The notes: generated by a model not told the origin, from the letters alone. DNA of 36,969 nucleotides from Flammeovirgaceae bacterium (GCA_003232185.1 QIMC01000373.1:1-36969); one strand, 5' to 3'. Shown: positions 9,602 to 20,128, numbered from the stretch's first letter. Translations and numbers: made by a program.

Positions 9602-9970
9602 CTATTGTGGTGAATGGAAAGCGATTTTGTTTCCTTCAGTATCGTTTATAATGGCAATGTAGCCAATCTCATCGGAGACTTTGGTTTTTGGAAGCACTAT
9701 GGTACCACCAGCATCCTCTACTTTTCCCAAAGGCCCTGAAAGATCAGCTCCACCATTTAGATAGACCAACGGTCCTGTTTGAGATGGTTCATAACCGTCA
9801 CCCTCTACCAGGGCTCCTCCTACCTCTTGTTTTCCATGGGGTAAGAATCCCATTTTTAATCCTAGTATTTCTTCCCTGTGAATATCGCCACCCAAAACCG
9901 AACTATAAAAGCTACAAGCACGATTAAGATCTTTAGCTGGTATTTCAAACCAGTTTATTGCGTTTGCCAT
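9602..9970 (-). CDS. VOC (glyoxalase/bleomycin-resistance) family protein
   Basis: 'INWFEIPAKDLNRACSFYSSVLG' and 'IGYIAIINDTEGNKIAFHSPQ'. Confidence 0.93.
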   Translation of the reverse strand: MANAINWFEIPAKDLNRACSFYSSVLGGDIHREEILGLKMGFLPHGKQEVGGALVEGDGYEPSQTGPLVYLNGGADLSGPLGKVEDAGGTIVLPKTKVSDEIGYIAIINDTEGNKIAFHSPQ

Positions 9971-10112
9971 AATTTTAATTTGTTAGTGAAACAATAGTTT
10001 TGCTTTTGTATTGAATTATACGGCCTTTCTCTTTGAAGTTTTTGTTAAAATATCCAATATCGTAAGTTTCTAAAATGATATATATGGTCATTAATCACTA
10101 TATTCGACTATA

Positions 10113-11591
10113 ATGAAGCCTGATTCATTAATTTCTAAAGGGAAAACTGATTCTTTGTTTTTATTGATCAAGTCCCTGACCAAAAGTGAAAAGCGATATT
10201 TTAAGTTGTTTACCAAGTTTCAGGGAAGGGATCAAAATTACCTGATCCTGTTTGAAACCATGGACCAAATGGAAGACTATCATGACCGGGTGATAATGGC
10301 CAAGTATTCTGATGAAACATTCATCAAACAGCTCCATGTAACCAAAAATTACCTAAACGGATTGATCATGAAAAGCTTAAGAGCCTATCACATGAATGAT
10401 TCGTTCAGCGCCAGATTAAAGTCACATCTGCAGGATATTGAAATATTGTTTAAGAGAGACATGCTGAAGCTGTGTTACAAGTCAATTATCAAAGCTGAAA
10501 AACTGGCCCATCGTGTTAGTGATCACCTGGCATTTCTTGAGCTTTTAAATTGGAAACGCAAAGTGCTTCTTACTATGAAAGGGGTGGGTGATAGCAGACA
10601 ACTACTTAACAAAATTATAGCGAATGAACAAAAAACGCTCAAATTCCTGGCTTATGAGAACCAATACTGGTCATTAACAATCAATCTGGGGGGCATCAAT
10701 GGTAACGAGCCAATTGAGCTAACAAAACATCCATACTTGAAAGACTCCTCTCACGCTCAAACCCACAGAGCCAAAATCTTGTACTTCCATTTATTGTATG
10801 TTACCCATACCATAGATGTCAATCTCAAGAAAGCGGAAGAAGCTATTGATGGGTTGGTTGAATATTTAGAGAGTGATCTTCTCCAACTTCGCAATGACCC
10901 CGGTTCCTATATCACTGCTATAAACAATAAAATTGGGCTTTATCTAAATGAGAAGAAGCTAGATCAGATTCCTCCTTTGTTGGACAAGATCAGAACTATC
11001 CCAAAAAAACTTAAGCTAAAGAGTAGCAGCCCAATTTCCTTGAAATTATTGATCCAAAGTTATAATGTGGAGCTTGAAACTTACCGGGACTCAGGTCTGG
11101 TCCATGAAGGAATAGCTCTAATTCCGATCATTCGATCATTTCTAGAGCAGAATAAAGGTCTTGTTCCCAAAGATTATCGGATTCTATTTCATTATCAGTT
11201 CGCCTATTTCTATTTCATGAATGGCAGCTTCAGTAAAGCATTGCATGATGTAAATGTCGTGCTTAGCCATCGAAACAGCGCAGATAGAAGCGATATCGTA
11301 GGATATGCGCAATTTTTGAATCTGATAATACACTATGAATTGGGCAATACCACTGTTTTAAAATATTCTGTTGCCGCCAGTAGAAGGTTTCTGAAGAAGA
11401 GAGGAAACATTATGGAATTTGAAAAGGTACTGTTGAAACTGTTTTCCAATATTAGCACCAGACCTGAAAGCCTTCACCGTTCACTTTTTAATCGAGTTAA
11501 TAACAAGTTATTTGGAAATCCCGCACTCATCTCTGAAGCTCAGTTGGACTATTTAGATTTTTCCTATTGGCTAAACTCAAAAATTAAATAG
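10113..11591 (+). CDS. Conserved hypothetical alpha-helical protein (TPR-like appearance)
   Basis: Long ORF, 492 aa, helix-rich; 'LIKSLTKSEKRYFKLF' N-terminus resembles a Bacteroidetes-conserved hypothetical family. Confidence 0.75.
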   Translation: MKPDSLISKGKTDSLFLLIKSLTKSEKRYFKLFTKFQGRDQNYLILFETMDQMEDYHDRVIMAKYSDETFIKQLHVTKNYLNGLIMKSLRAYHMNDSFSARLKSHLQDIEILFKRDMLKLCYKSIIKAEKLAHRVSDHLAFLELLNWKRKVLLTMKGVGDSRQLLNKIIANEQKTLKFLAYENQYWSLTINLGGINGNEPIELTKHPYLKDSSHAQTHRAKILYFHLLYVTHTIDVNLKKAEEAIDGLVEYLESDLLQLRNDPGSYITAINNKIGLYLNEKKLDQIPPLLDKIRTIPKKLKLKSSSPISLKLLIQSYNVELETYRDSGLVHEGIALIPIIRSFLEQNKGLVPKDYRILFHYQFAYFYFMNGSFSKALHDVNVVLSHRNSADRSDIVGYAQFLNLIIHYELGNTTVLKYSVAASRRFLKKRGNIMEFEKVLLKLFSNISTRPESLHRSLFNRVNNKLFGNPALISEAQLDYLDFSYWLNSKIK

Positions 11592-11722
11592 TCAGGCCTT
11601 AGCCGGTTTTAGGAATACTGGCCTAAAATGTTTTTTCATTATTTCTTTATGAAAAAATTCTACTATTGTAACCATTGGTTGGGTAATTTCGTAAAACACT
11701 TACACTCAATACTAAACCTTCT

Positions 11723-12250
11723 ATGAAAAAGATTCATTATTTATTAATTACCGGCTTACTTATGGCCGTATTTGTTTCAAATGGTTTCGCTCAAGATGAC
11801 AAATCCAAACGGCCTAGTCCTCCATTAACAGCAAGTGGAGCAATTGGAGACTTAAAAATTGTAGTTGACTATGGGGCTCCGTCAGTAAAAGGAAGAACTA
11901 TTTTTGGTGGACTTGAAGCCTATGGAAAGGTTTGGAGAACAGGAGCCAATGAGGCCACTACTTTCAGTGTAAATCAAGATGTGAGCATAAACGGGAAACC
12001 TTTGCCAGCAGGAAAATATGCGCTGTTCACCATTCCTAATGAAGGCGAATGGACGGTAATATTTAATAAAAAAGCAGACCAATGGGGCGCCTATGACTAT
12101 GACAAGGCCGATGACGCATTGAGGATCCTGGTAAAATCAAAAAAACTAGACCAGGTCCAAGAACAACTTAAGTTTGAAGTGGGCAAGCAGGGAAATGTTC
12201 AATTTAAATGGGAATATCAATCTTTTGATTTTTCAGTTAGTGCCCAATAG
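11723..12250 (+). CDS. DUF2911 domain-containing protein, exported
   Basis: Signal peptide plus 'VVDYGAPSVKGRTIFGGLEAYGKVWRTGANEATTFSVNQDVSINGKPLPAGKYALFTIPNEGEWTVIFNK'. Confidence 0.93.
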   Translation: MKKIHYLLITGLLMAVFVSNGFAQDDKSKRPSPPLTASGAIGDLKIVVDYGAPSVKGRTIFGGLEAYGKVWRTGANEATTFSVNQDVSINGKPLPAGKYALFTIPNEGEWTVIFNKKADQWGAYDYDKADDALRILVKSKKLDQVQEQLKFEVGKQGNVQFKWEYQSFDFSVSAQ

Positions 12251-12273
12251 TCAGGTATAAAGCAGACAACAAC

Positions 12274-12304
12274 AGTCTTCAGGTAAATACTGGAGACTTT
12301 TTTT
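12274..12304 (+). terminator. Rho-independent terminator of the DUF2911 gene
   Basis: AGTCTTCAG-GTAAATA-CTGGAGACT stem (one G-T wobble) followed by TTTTTT. Confidence 0.75.
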
Positions 12305-12406
12305 GTGCCAAAATAACTTTCTTTAAATTTCCTTTTGGAATGACCTGTAAATTCAATTTATTTGGGCAGGAATTGTGGTATCAATTGAGCATACTCATAG
12401 TCCATA

Positions 12407-12661
12407 ATGGAGGGACAACCAAAAGGAATTCAAGTACACAAGTTTTACCTCTCTTATAAAATTGCCGGAGATGTGCATACCGGTTGGTTTTATGGAGTAC
12501 ATATTAGATTTGCGAAAGATCAACTACTCTTTCAACACCCTGAAGCAACCGACATCATGGACTGGACTTACGAAAAGTCAAAAGATCTACGTAGTTATCT
12601 AATGAAACATAATGCTTTAAAATTGTCCATAATGCTACGCCTTAAAGAACAATCCAGTTAG
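12407..12661 (+). CDS. Small hypothetical protein
   Basis: 84-aa ORF in an otherwise unassigned interval; plausible composition, no family recognised. Confidence 0.4.
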   Translation: MEGQPKGIQVHKFYLSYKIAGDVHTGWFYGVHIRFAKDQLLFQHPEATDIMDWTYEKSKDLRSYLMKHNALKLSIMLRLKEQSS

Positions 12662-12747
12662 TCTTCAACTTTTCTATATCTTTTTCCCCTTTTAATACGT
12701 CTTGGCATTATGGTAAAAGGTGCCCCATTTCTCAGGTATATTCTTGT

Positions 12748-12755
12748 TATATTTG
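12748..12755 (+). promoter_or_regulatory. Bacteroidetes-type -7 element TAnnTTTG (TATATTTG)
   Basis: Exact TAnnTTTG match upstream of the transglutaminase-like gene; no clear -33 TTG element. Confidence 0.35.
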
Positions 12756-12783
12756 ACTAATAGTGAAGGAATATCAATTTGAA

Positions 12784-13725
12784 ATGTTTAAAAAGCTATA
12801 CAGTAGAATTAAGGCGAGGAATTTTTCATATCTAATTAACATTCTGCTTTATCTGGTAGCGGTTGTGGTAGCCCTTCCGTTATTTTTTTTAATGAGTCCT
12901 CACTTGCCCAGTATTCACATTCCGTTGGGGGCTGGTATTCAACTTGAATATTTGCTTTTTTCTGTATTGGTGGTTGGACTATCAATATACGTCATAGTAC
13001 GGTTAAAACACCTGATATTAATTGCTCTGGGGGTAGGATTGATGTCTATCATTATCAGCAGTTCAAGAGGCAAGTATAGTTTTCAGGATGCATTTCAGGA
13101 TTACGTAGTTTCGCTATATAATTTACAGAATAACCCTGTAGCAATACCGCTGATGGCGGAGGATTTTGAACCATTTCAGGATGCCTATAAGGTTGCAGAG
13201 GCGGTTAATAACCAAGATGCTACAGTCCGGAACTTTGCAGTTAAGATTGGGACCAAACATTTTGGCAAATTTGCCAATAAAAGTAATCGGGCTTTAATTC
13301 AGGGGCTCTCTGTGTTTAAAGAGATTAATAATAACTGGGTATACGTTTCTGATCCGGTAGGAGAAGAGTACTTTGCCTCAGCTGGAGAAACCATAAACCA
13401 GCAAAAATACGATGGTAAATTTAATGGAGATTGTGATGATCATGCAATCTTAATGGCCGCTTGTCTGAAGTATGTGGGTTCGGAGATTCGATTGGTACGA
13501 ACCACCCGTCATATTTATCCCGAATTACGAATAGGATCAAAAGATCAATTGGATAAAGCCACCTTCTTAATTAGACATAAGTTGTTTGTGAAAGAATCCA
13601 AAGGCAAGAGCATTTATTATCACGTAGATCCAAATGGCGTGATCTGGTTGAACTTTGACTACACCAGCCGGGCACCAGGAGGAAAATTTCTACAGGAAGA
13701 TATCGTAGGAATACTGGAGTTTTAA
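12784..13725 (+). CDS. Transglutaminase-like domain protein with N-terminal transmembrane segments
   Basis: Hydrophobic N-terminus, then 'NGDCDDHAILMAACLKYVGSEIRLVRTTRHIYPEL' with a Cys/His/Asp triad-like arrangement. The ORF track starts at GTG 12763; ATG 12784 fits better with the upstream TAnnTTTG element. Confidence 0.8.
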   Translation: MFKKLYSRIKARNFSYLINILLYLVAVVVALPLFFLMSPHLPSIHIPLGAGIQLEYLLFSVLVVGLSIYVIVRLKHLILIALGVGLMSIIISSSRGKYSFQDAFQDYVVSLYNLQNNPVAIPLMAEDFEPFQDAYKVAEAVNNQDATVRNFAVKIGTKHFGKFANKSNRALIQGLSVFKEINNNWVYVSDPVGEEYFASAGETINQQKYDGKFNGDCDDHAILMAACLKYVGSEIRLVRTTRHIYPELRIGSKDQLDKATFLIRHKLFVKESKGKSIYYHVDPNGVIWLNFDYTSRAPGGKFLQEDIVGILEF

Positions 13726-13846
13726 TTAGTTATTTGAATAGTTCCAGATGCTATAACAGTACCATCATCTCATTGAATAATTGCAGCTAGTGTCAAGTCA
13801 AAGTGATAATTTTAATTACCGTGCCCATCAGTAGTATTAGATTTTC

Positions 13847-14131
13847 ATGAAGAAGAAACTGTTGTTTCTTAATTCCTATTTCGATTTTGATTCCATATTC
13901 CCGATGGAGTATTTTGAAATGTCGTTCCGTGAAACTGCGAAGGGCTATTGGCTGGTATATTATGCAAATGATCAGGGAGAAACTTCATATGGCCCTTTTC
14001 ACGAAGTAGAGCTATTAAGTAAGCTGGCTATGGCTCCATTTTTTTTTGAAGAAATTGTTTTTATCTATCACCTGTTGGAAAATGGAGACCAGAACCTCAG
14101 GGAACTTGGTGTAAGATTGCTAAAAAATTAA
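13847..14131 (+). CDS. Small hypothetical protein
   Basis: 94-aa ORF, aromatic-rich, no family recognised. Confidence 0.45.
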   Translation: MKKKLLFLNSYFDFDSIFPMEYFEMSFRETAKGYWLVYYANDQGETSYGPFHEVELLSKLAMAPFFFEEIVFIYHLLENGDQNLRELGVRLLKN

Positions 14132-14170
14132 TTCTAGAACGTCCATTTTTGTGCACAACACTGTTCGATT

Positions 14171-14488
14171 TTGAACATTTCGTATTTCTTAATTAAACCT
14201 TTACCCTATTCAACGGTCATAAGAGCAGTTTCTAATTTTTGGCATGACCTTGGCATAAGATCTACCATGAATAAGCAAATCGTGAGCATGTTAAATAAAA
14301 ATAAAACCATCACCCTTTGGATTGGTATACTAACTGCTCTGCTTTTGATTATTGGATATTTTTTTCATTCAGTTGACACGCTTGCTTCAAATAATCTGAT
14401 CGGATGGTTCATAAGCAATGTATCGGTCGAGCATGTGGTTGCTATTTCATCTACATTTATTAAATCCCTACATTCCTTGGGTATGTGA
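14171..14488 (+). CDS. Possible small membrane protein (uncertain; real start may be 14270)
   Basis: One clear hydrophobic segment 'TLWIGILTALLLIIGYFFHS'. Confidence 0.3.
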   Translation: MNISYFLIKPLPYSTVIRAVSNFWHDLGIRSTMNKQIVSMLNKNKTITLWIGILTALLLIIGYFFHSVDTLASNNLIGWFISNVSVEHVVAISSTFIKSLHSLGM

Positions 14489-14524
14489 TTTTACCACAGA
14501 AACAGGGTACTCTGAAAAATCCTG

Positions 14525-15154
14525 TTAGAACGTGTACAGGAAAAAGAAAAAGAGCAGCAACCAAAGGGCTCCGAGAAAATGCCAATAAATCGTCAATAAT
14601 TCTAACCGAAGTCGGTCGAATGGGTTGGTAACCATTATTAGTGCCTTCACCGGATTATGTCGTACGCTATAGGATTTGATAAGAGCCAAAACCAAGAATA
14701 ACATACCTCCCGCCAAATGCATTAAGTGAAGGCCGCTGATCACATATAGGAAAGTGCCCGAGGATCTGTCAGCTAGAAAAACTCCATGTTCCTTTAAGTC
14801 AAGCCAACCCAGAAACTGGCATCCGGTGAAAATCACCGCCATTAGCAGCACCAGGAAAATCATGAAATTCAGTTGTCTCATGTTGTCCTCATGGAATGCC
14901 TTTGTTGCCAAATTCAAAGCTAAACTTGACCCCAATAGTATTATTGTCCCCATTGTAAAAATCTTTGGTAGTCGGACCTCTGATATCGGAGCTGAATCAG
15001 CAATACTAACAGAATAGGCAATAACCAGAAATAAAAAGATCATCGCTATGCCCACCATGCCAAGAACCAACAGCATAGTATAAGGATGCATCTTTTCAAT
15101 ATGCTGAAAACTGCTTTCACGGTGCTTTGCCTGAATGTTCTTTCTTTGTTGCAT
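14525..15154 (-). CDS. Cytochrome c oxidase subunit III-like (heme-copper oxidase subunit III)
   Basis: 'LYVISGLHLMHLAGGMLFLVLALI' and C-terminal 'LELLTIYWHFLGALWLLLFFFFLYTF'. Confidence 0.88.
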   Translation of the reverse strand: MQQRKNIQAKHRESSFQHIEKMHPYTMLLVLGMVGIAMIFLFLVIAYSVSIADSAPISEVRLPKIFTMGTIILLGSSLALNLATKAFHEDNMRQLNFMIFLVLLMAVIFTGCQFLGWLDLKEHGVFLADRSSGTFLYVISGLHLMHLAGGMLFLVLALIKSYSVRHNPVKALIMVTNPFDRLRLELLTIYWHFLGALWLLLFFFFLYTF

Positions 15155-15308
15155 TGATGCCTGATACTAGTAATTAAAAACACCGGTATACTTCATAAAT
15201 GGTATCTTTTTCATAAAGTATTCGGGTATTTTACCCAGCGGTAATCATAAATATAAACAAAACAAAGTAAATATAGTGTCATTTACACTACAGGATTTTT
15301 AAATTTTT

Positions 15309-15316
15309 TACCTTTG
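15309..15316 (+). promoter_or_regulatory. Bacteroidetes-type -7 element TAnnTTTG (TACCTTTG) upstream of mfd
   Basis: Exact TAnnTTTG match 21 bp before the mfd start; -33 element not clear. Confidence 0.4.
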
Positions 15317-15336
15317 TTGCTTGAAAATCTAACCGC

Positions 15337-18300
15337 TTGAAAATTTCAACTTTCTTAGAGAACTACCTTCAAGATAGCTTGGTTCAGACCCTGGCAACCA
15401 TACTGAATACCTCACGGGTTCCAACCATAGTACTCAAGGGGCTAAAAGGAAGTATGGATGCAATAATTGGAACAACCATCTCTAAGTTGGTTGAAGCTTC
15501 CCACCTATACATTTTGTCTGATAAGGAGCAGGCAGCTTACTTTCAAAACGATCTTCAGAATATTTCCAAAGCCGAGGTTCTTTTATATCCGACATCTTAT
15601 AAACGGCCTTATCAACATGAAGAGGTCGAAAATGCCAATGTTCTGATGCGTGCTGAAATATTGAACAAGATTATACAGTCTGACGGCAGGCCGGTACATC
15701 TGGTTACTTATCCGGAAGCTTTGGCTGAAAAAGTAATTAATAAACAATCACTGGTCTCTCACACCCTTAAATTAGAACTAGATGCAAGTTGGGAGCTTGG
15801 ATCTTTAGATGCACAGTTACAGGACTACGGTTTTGAAAAGACGGAATTTGTGTACGAAGCTGGTCAGTTCTCCATACGTGGGGGAATTGTCGACATCTAC
15901 TCTTATGCGAATGAATTGCCCTATAGAATAGAACTTTTTGGGTCTGTAATCGAAAGTATTCGAACGTTTGATCCAGTTGGTCAACTATCTGTTGATCAAC
16001 TACAGAAAATAAGCATTATTCCCAATGTAGAGACTACCCTAAAAACTGAATCCCGTCAATCATTTTTTGATTTCCTTTTGCCAAATACCAAAATTTGGGT
16101 GAAAGACCAGGGTCAGCTTTTGGAAATCTGCCAGGACATTTTTCAAAAAGCCAAAAAGGTTTACAAAGAGAAATTGACCATCAGTGATGGTACAGGAATT
16201 ATTTCTGAACCCTCTTTGCTGTTTGAAACAGATACTTCCATCAAACAACAACTTAGCTCCTTCTCAATCATTCAGTTTGGAAATCGTTTTTATGGCAAGA
16301 GTGATCATGAATTAGTCTTTGAAGCACAGTCACAACCCTCTTTTCACAAGAATTTTGACCTGATGGTCGAGGAACTCAAGAGCTATCACAACAAACATTA
16401 TCGCTGTATATTGGTAGCCGATGCTCCTGCACAGTTAGATCGCTTAAAATCAATTTTCATTGAGCTGGACCCAAGCCTAAAGTTAGATGAGCTGTCTATT
16501 AGTTTGAGGGGAGGGTTTATTGATCATTTATCGCAATTGGTTTGTTTTACCGACCATCAATTATTTGATCGGTTTCATAAATACACCATACGCAAACAAT
16601 ATTCTAAGTCAAAAGCACTCACTCTTAAAGAACTGAGAACACTTAGCATTGGTGATTTTGTGGTTCATATTGACTATGGTATTGGCCGTTTTGCCGGTAT
16701 GGAGAAAGTCCAGGTAGGAGAAAAACAACAGGAGGCAATGCGTTTGGTATACAAAGATGACGATCTGCTTTATTTAAGTGTACATTCGTTACACAAGATC
16801 TCCAAATATAGTAGTAAGGAAGGTATGGTTCCCCTGGTAAACAAACTGGGTAGCCAGGAATGGGAGCAGAAGAAAAAGAAGGCAAAAAGCAAGGTAAAGG
16901 AAATTGCCCGGGACCTTATCGAGCTATACGCTAAACGAAAATCTTCTTCGGGTTTTGCCTTTGATGAAGACGGGTTTCTCCAGGCTGAATTAGAGTCATC
17001 TTTTATTTATGAAGATACTCCGGATCAGGCCACTGCCACGGCAGATGTAAAAAAAGACATGATGCTCCCACATCCGATGGATCGGTTGATTTGTGGTGAT
17101 GTGGGTTTTGGTAAAACAGAAATAGCCATTAGGGCAGCGTTCAAATGTGTCGTCAACGGGAAACAAGCAGCTGTTCTAGTTCCTACAACTATTCTAGCCA
17201 TGCAGCATTACCGGACTTTTACTGAGCGTCTGGCTGAATTCCCGGTAACAATTGAATACATCAATCGGTTTAAGACATCAAAAGAAATAAAAGCAACCCT
17301 TCAACGAGCAGCCACTGGGGAAACAAACATTTTAATAGGGACCCATCGAATGGCTAGCAAAGACGTAAAATTTAAAGACCTCGGATTGTTGGTAGTTGAT
17401 GAAGAGCAAAAGTTTGGGGTTTCAGTTAAGGAACGTCTTAAAGAATTAAAAGTGAATGTGGACACCTTAACACTCACCGCTACACCCATACCCAGGACCT
17501 TGCATTTTTCATTGATGGGAGCGCGTGACCTCAGTATAATCGCAACTCCTCCTCCAAACAGGCAACCGGTTACTACAGAAATTCATACTTTCAATGCTGC
17601 AAAGATCAGAGATGCCATCAGTTTTGAACTAAAAAGAGGTGGGCAGGTTTTCTTCGTGCACAATCGGGTAGCAAATATTGAGGAAATTTCAAACATCGTC
17701 CACCGCCTGGTACCCGATGCACGGTTGGCCATCGCCCACGGACAGATGGACGGAGTCAAACTTGAAAAAGTCATGGTACAGTTCATTGATGGTATGTTTG
17801 ATGTATTGGTATCCACCAACATCATCGAGTCCGGGCTGGACATACCCAATGCCAATACCATTATTATTAACCACGCTCATATGTTTGGTCTCTCTGATTT
17901 ACATCAGATGCGCGGTAGGGTAGGTCGATCCAATCGAAAAGCATTTTGCTATTTGTTAACCCCTTCGCCCTCGCAACTCAGTTCAGATGCCCGAAAGAGG
18001 CTTAGCACATTAGAAGAGTTCTCTGAATTGGGAGGAGGGATAAAAGTAGCGCTGAAGGATCTTGATATTAGGGGAGCAGGAAATTTATTGGGTAAGGAGC
18101 AAAGCGGATTTATTTCCGATCTTGGTTTTGAAATGTATCACAAGATCCTGGATGAAGCCGTAAGTGAGCTAAAAGAAAGTGAATTTAAGGATCTCTTTAA
18201 ATCCAAACTTCCCAAGTTAGAAATAGTCAAAGCCAGAGATTGCAATATCGAAACCGATCTAGAGTTGCTAATTCCTGATAATTATATCAGCAGTGTCTCT

Positions 18301-18711
18301 GAACGGTTGCAGCTTTATAGTCGTTTGGATAACCTCTCTGATGAAGCTGAAATTAGTGAATTTTGCAAAGCCATGGCCGATCGTTTTGGACCATTGCCAA
18401 TCGAAGTACTTGATCTTATTGAAACGGTAAGACTACGATGGCTAGCTCAGGATCTTGGATGTCAAAAATTGGTAATTAAAAACGAGACGGTAAAATGTTA
18501 TTTATTAGCCTCTGATAATGAAACCTATTATAAATCAGAAGTGTTTGGTAAGATATTGGCTTTTGTTTCCAGTCATTCACATAGGTGTAGACTTAAAGAG
18601 ACCAGAAAGCGACTACTTTTAGTGATTTCAGAGGTCGAGGGAATACGAAAAACCAGAGAAATTTTAGCCCAAATAATTAGACAGGAAATAAAAAGACCAA
18701 AAGCACAATAA
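15337..18711 (+). CDS. mfd: Transcription-repair coupling factor
   Basis: UvrB-like N-terminus, RNAP-interaction domain 'GDFVVHIDYGIGRFAGMEKVQVG', helicase motifs 'MDRLICGDVGFGKTEIAIRAAF', 'DEEQKFGV', 'TATPIPRTL', 'IIESGLDIPNANTIII', 'QMRGRVGRS'. Start codon appears to be TTG. Confidence 0.98.
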   Translation: MKISTFLENYLQDSLVQTLATILNTSRVPTIVLKGLKGSMDAIIGTTISKLVEASHLYILSDKEQAAYFQNDLQNISKAEVLLYPTSYKRPYQHEEVENANVLMRAEILNKIIQSDGRPVHLVTYPEALAEKVINKQSLVSHTLKLELDASWELGSLDAQLQDYGFEKTEFVYEAGQFSIRGGIVDIYSYANELPYRIELFGSVIESIRTFDPVGQLSVDQLQKISIIPNVETTLKTESRQSFFDFLLPNTKIWVKDQGQLLEICQDIFQKAKKVYKEKLTISDGTGIISEPSLLFETDTSIKQQLSSFSIIQFGNRFYGKSDHELVFEAQSQPSFHKNFDLMVEELKSYHNKHYRCILVADAPAQLDRLKSIFIELDPSLKLDELSISLRGGFIDHLSQLVCFTDHQLFDRFHKYTIRKQYSKSKALTLKELRTLSIGDFVVHIDYGIGRFAGMEKVQVGEKQQEAMRLVYKDDDLLYLSVHSLHKISKYSSKEGMVPLVNKLGSQEWEQKKKKAKSKVKEIARDLIELYAKRKSSSGFAFDEDGFLQAELESSFIYEDTPDQATATADVKKDMMLPHPMDRLICGDVGFGKTEIAIRAAFKCVVNGKQAAVLVPTTILAMQHYRTFTERLAEFPVTIEYINRFKTSKEIKATLQRAATGETNILIGTHRMASKDVKFKDLGLLVVDEEQKFGVSVKERLKELKVNVDTLTLTATPIPRTLHFSLMGARDLSIIATPPPNRQPVTTEIHTFNAAKIRDAISFELKRGGQVFFVHNRVANIEEISNIVHRLVPDARLAIAHGQMDGVKLEKVMVQFIDGMFDVLVSTNIIESGLDIPNANTIIINHAHMFGLSDLHQMRGRVGRSNRKAFCYLLTPSPSQLSSDARKRLSTLEEFSELGGGIKVALKDLDIRGAGNLLGKEQSGFISDLGFEMYHKILDEAVSELKESEFKDLFKSKLPKLEIVKARDCNIETDLELLIPDNYISSVSERLQLYSRLDNLSDEAEISEFCKAMADRFGPLPIEVLDLIETVRLRWLAQDLGCQKLVIKNETVKCYLLASDNETYYKSEVFGKILAFVSSHSHRCRLKETRKRLLLVISEVEGIRKTREILAQIIRQEIKRPKAQ

Positions 18712-18897
18712 AAAAAGAGTTTTGTAATTATTATTATTGCAAGGTGTTATGCAGTTTGCATTTTGGAGAAATACCTTACATCCATGGAATTTCAGGATGT
18801 ATTTGATTTAATATTACTTGGTAATAGTCCAAATTGCATGCGTTATAAATATGAATTGAATAGTTTTTTACAATTAAGGTAAATTTAAAGACAGGTT

Positions 18898-20100
18898 ATG
18901 AAGATGGCAAGCAGATTGCGTGGGTCAATAGTTCTATTACTCAGCATGATTTTATTTACTTCCTGTAACAAATTCTTTCAGAAGCGACCGACTTCTGAGA
19001 ACCCAGGAGATGCAAGTACCGCAACCGGGCTTGCTTATAATGAAGATGGGGGATTCCCTGTAAACGACTTCAGCGGTCAACCTGATGGTCCTAATCTGGT
19101 ATTTATTGAGGGAGGCCGAATGACCCTTGGTTCATTCGAAGAAGATCTCCTATCCACCAGAGACAATCTGGAAAGAACCGTTACTGTGGCTTCTTTCTAT
19201 ATGGACGAAACTGAGGTTGCAAACATACATTGGCTGGAATATCTCTATTATGTGAAATTAGATTCTACCAGAGAATTCTATGAGTCAGCTTTACCGGATA
19301 CTACGGTGTGGAAGGGGCAACTGGCATTTAATGATAGTTATGTCGATCATTACTTGAGGTATCCAGGTTTCCGTTTCTATCCTGTGGTTGGTGTTAGTTG
19401 GTTACAAGCCAATGATTATTGTAAATGGAGAACCTCCATGGTTAATTTGAAACTAGCCCAAGAATCGGGTTTAGAAGACCTTCCCGCAGAACAAGGGGGC
19501 CGGATTCCTTTAGAGTCAGGGGTAGTACTTCCTGATTACAGGTTACCAACGGAAGCTGAGTGGGAATATGCTGCGCAGGCACTGGTAGGTACTCAATGGC
19601 TGGATGAGAATCAAACGCATCAAAGAATTTATCCGTGGGATGGACATGCTCTTCGAAATCCTTATGGTAAAGAAATGGGGTTTTTCCTGGGTAACTTTAA
19701 GCGAGGTCGCGGTGACTATGCTGGTATCGCTGGAAAACTGAACGATGGAGCGATGATTACTTCAGGTATATACGAATACCCTCCCAACGACTTCGGGCTT
19801 TATAATATGGCCGGTAATGTAAATGAGTGGGTACAAGATATTTATAGACCGCTTTCTTTTCAAGATGTAGATGATCTAAATCCTATCCGTAGAGATGGTC
19901 TGCTGGATCCCTCAAGTTATTATGATAGCGAAGGTGGAGAATCTTTGATTACTGATAATGTAAGAGTTTTCAAAGGAGGTTCATGGAAAGACGTGGCTTA
20001 TTGGCTATCACCTGGAACCAGAAGGTTTCTAGACGAAGATTCTGCTACCGCCACCATAGGTTTCAGATGTGCTATGATTCGAGCTGGAAGTAACTATTAA
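18898..20100 (+). CDS. gldJ: Gliding motility lipoprotein GldJ-like (SUMF1/formylglycine-generating-enzyme fold)
   Basis: Lipobox 'LFTSCNK', 'TGLAYNEDGGFPVN', 'VFIEGGRMTLGSFEED', 'SFYMDETEVANIHWLEYLYYV', 'RLPTEAEWEYAA', 'NMAGNVNEWVQDIYRP', 'KGGSWKD'. Confidence 0.85.
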   Translation: MKMASRLRGSIVLLLSMILFTSCNKFFQKRPTSENPGDASTATGLAYNEDGGFPVNDFSGQPDGPNLVFIEGGRMTLGSFEEDLLSTRDNLERTVTVASFYMDETEVANIHWLEYLYYVKLDSTREFYESALPDTTVWKGQLAFNDSYVDHYLRYPGFRFYPVVGVSWLQANDYCKWRTSMVNLKLAQESGLEDLPAEQGGRIPLESGVVLPDYRLPTEAEWEYAAQALVGTQWLDENQTHQRIYPWDGHALRNPYGKEMGFFLGNFKRGRGDYAGIAGKLNDGAMITSGIYEYPPNDFGLYNMAGNVNEWVQDIYRPLSFQDVDDLNPIRRDGLLDPSSYYDSEGGESLITDNVRVFKGGSWKDVAYWLSPGTRRFLDEDSATATIGFRCAMIRAGSNY

Positions 20101-20128
20101 AAAATCAGGTTTAATTTACCTCATAATG

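Noticed and set aside
15961-16010. Palindromic GTTGGTCAAC / GTTGATCAAC within mfd
   Set aside because: Short, inside a conserved coding region, explained by repeated Val-Gln/Asp-Gln-Leu codons.
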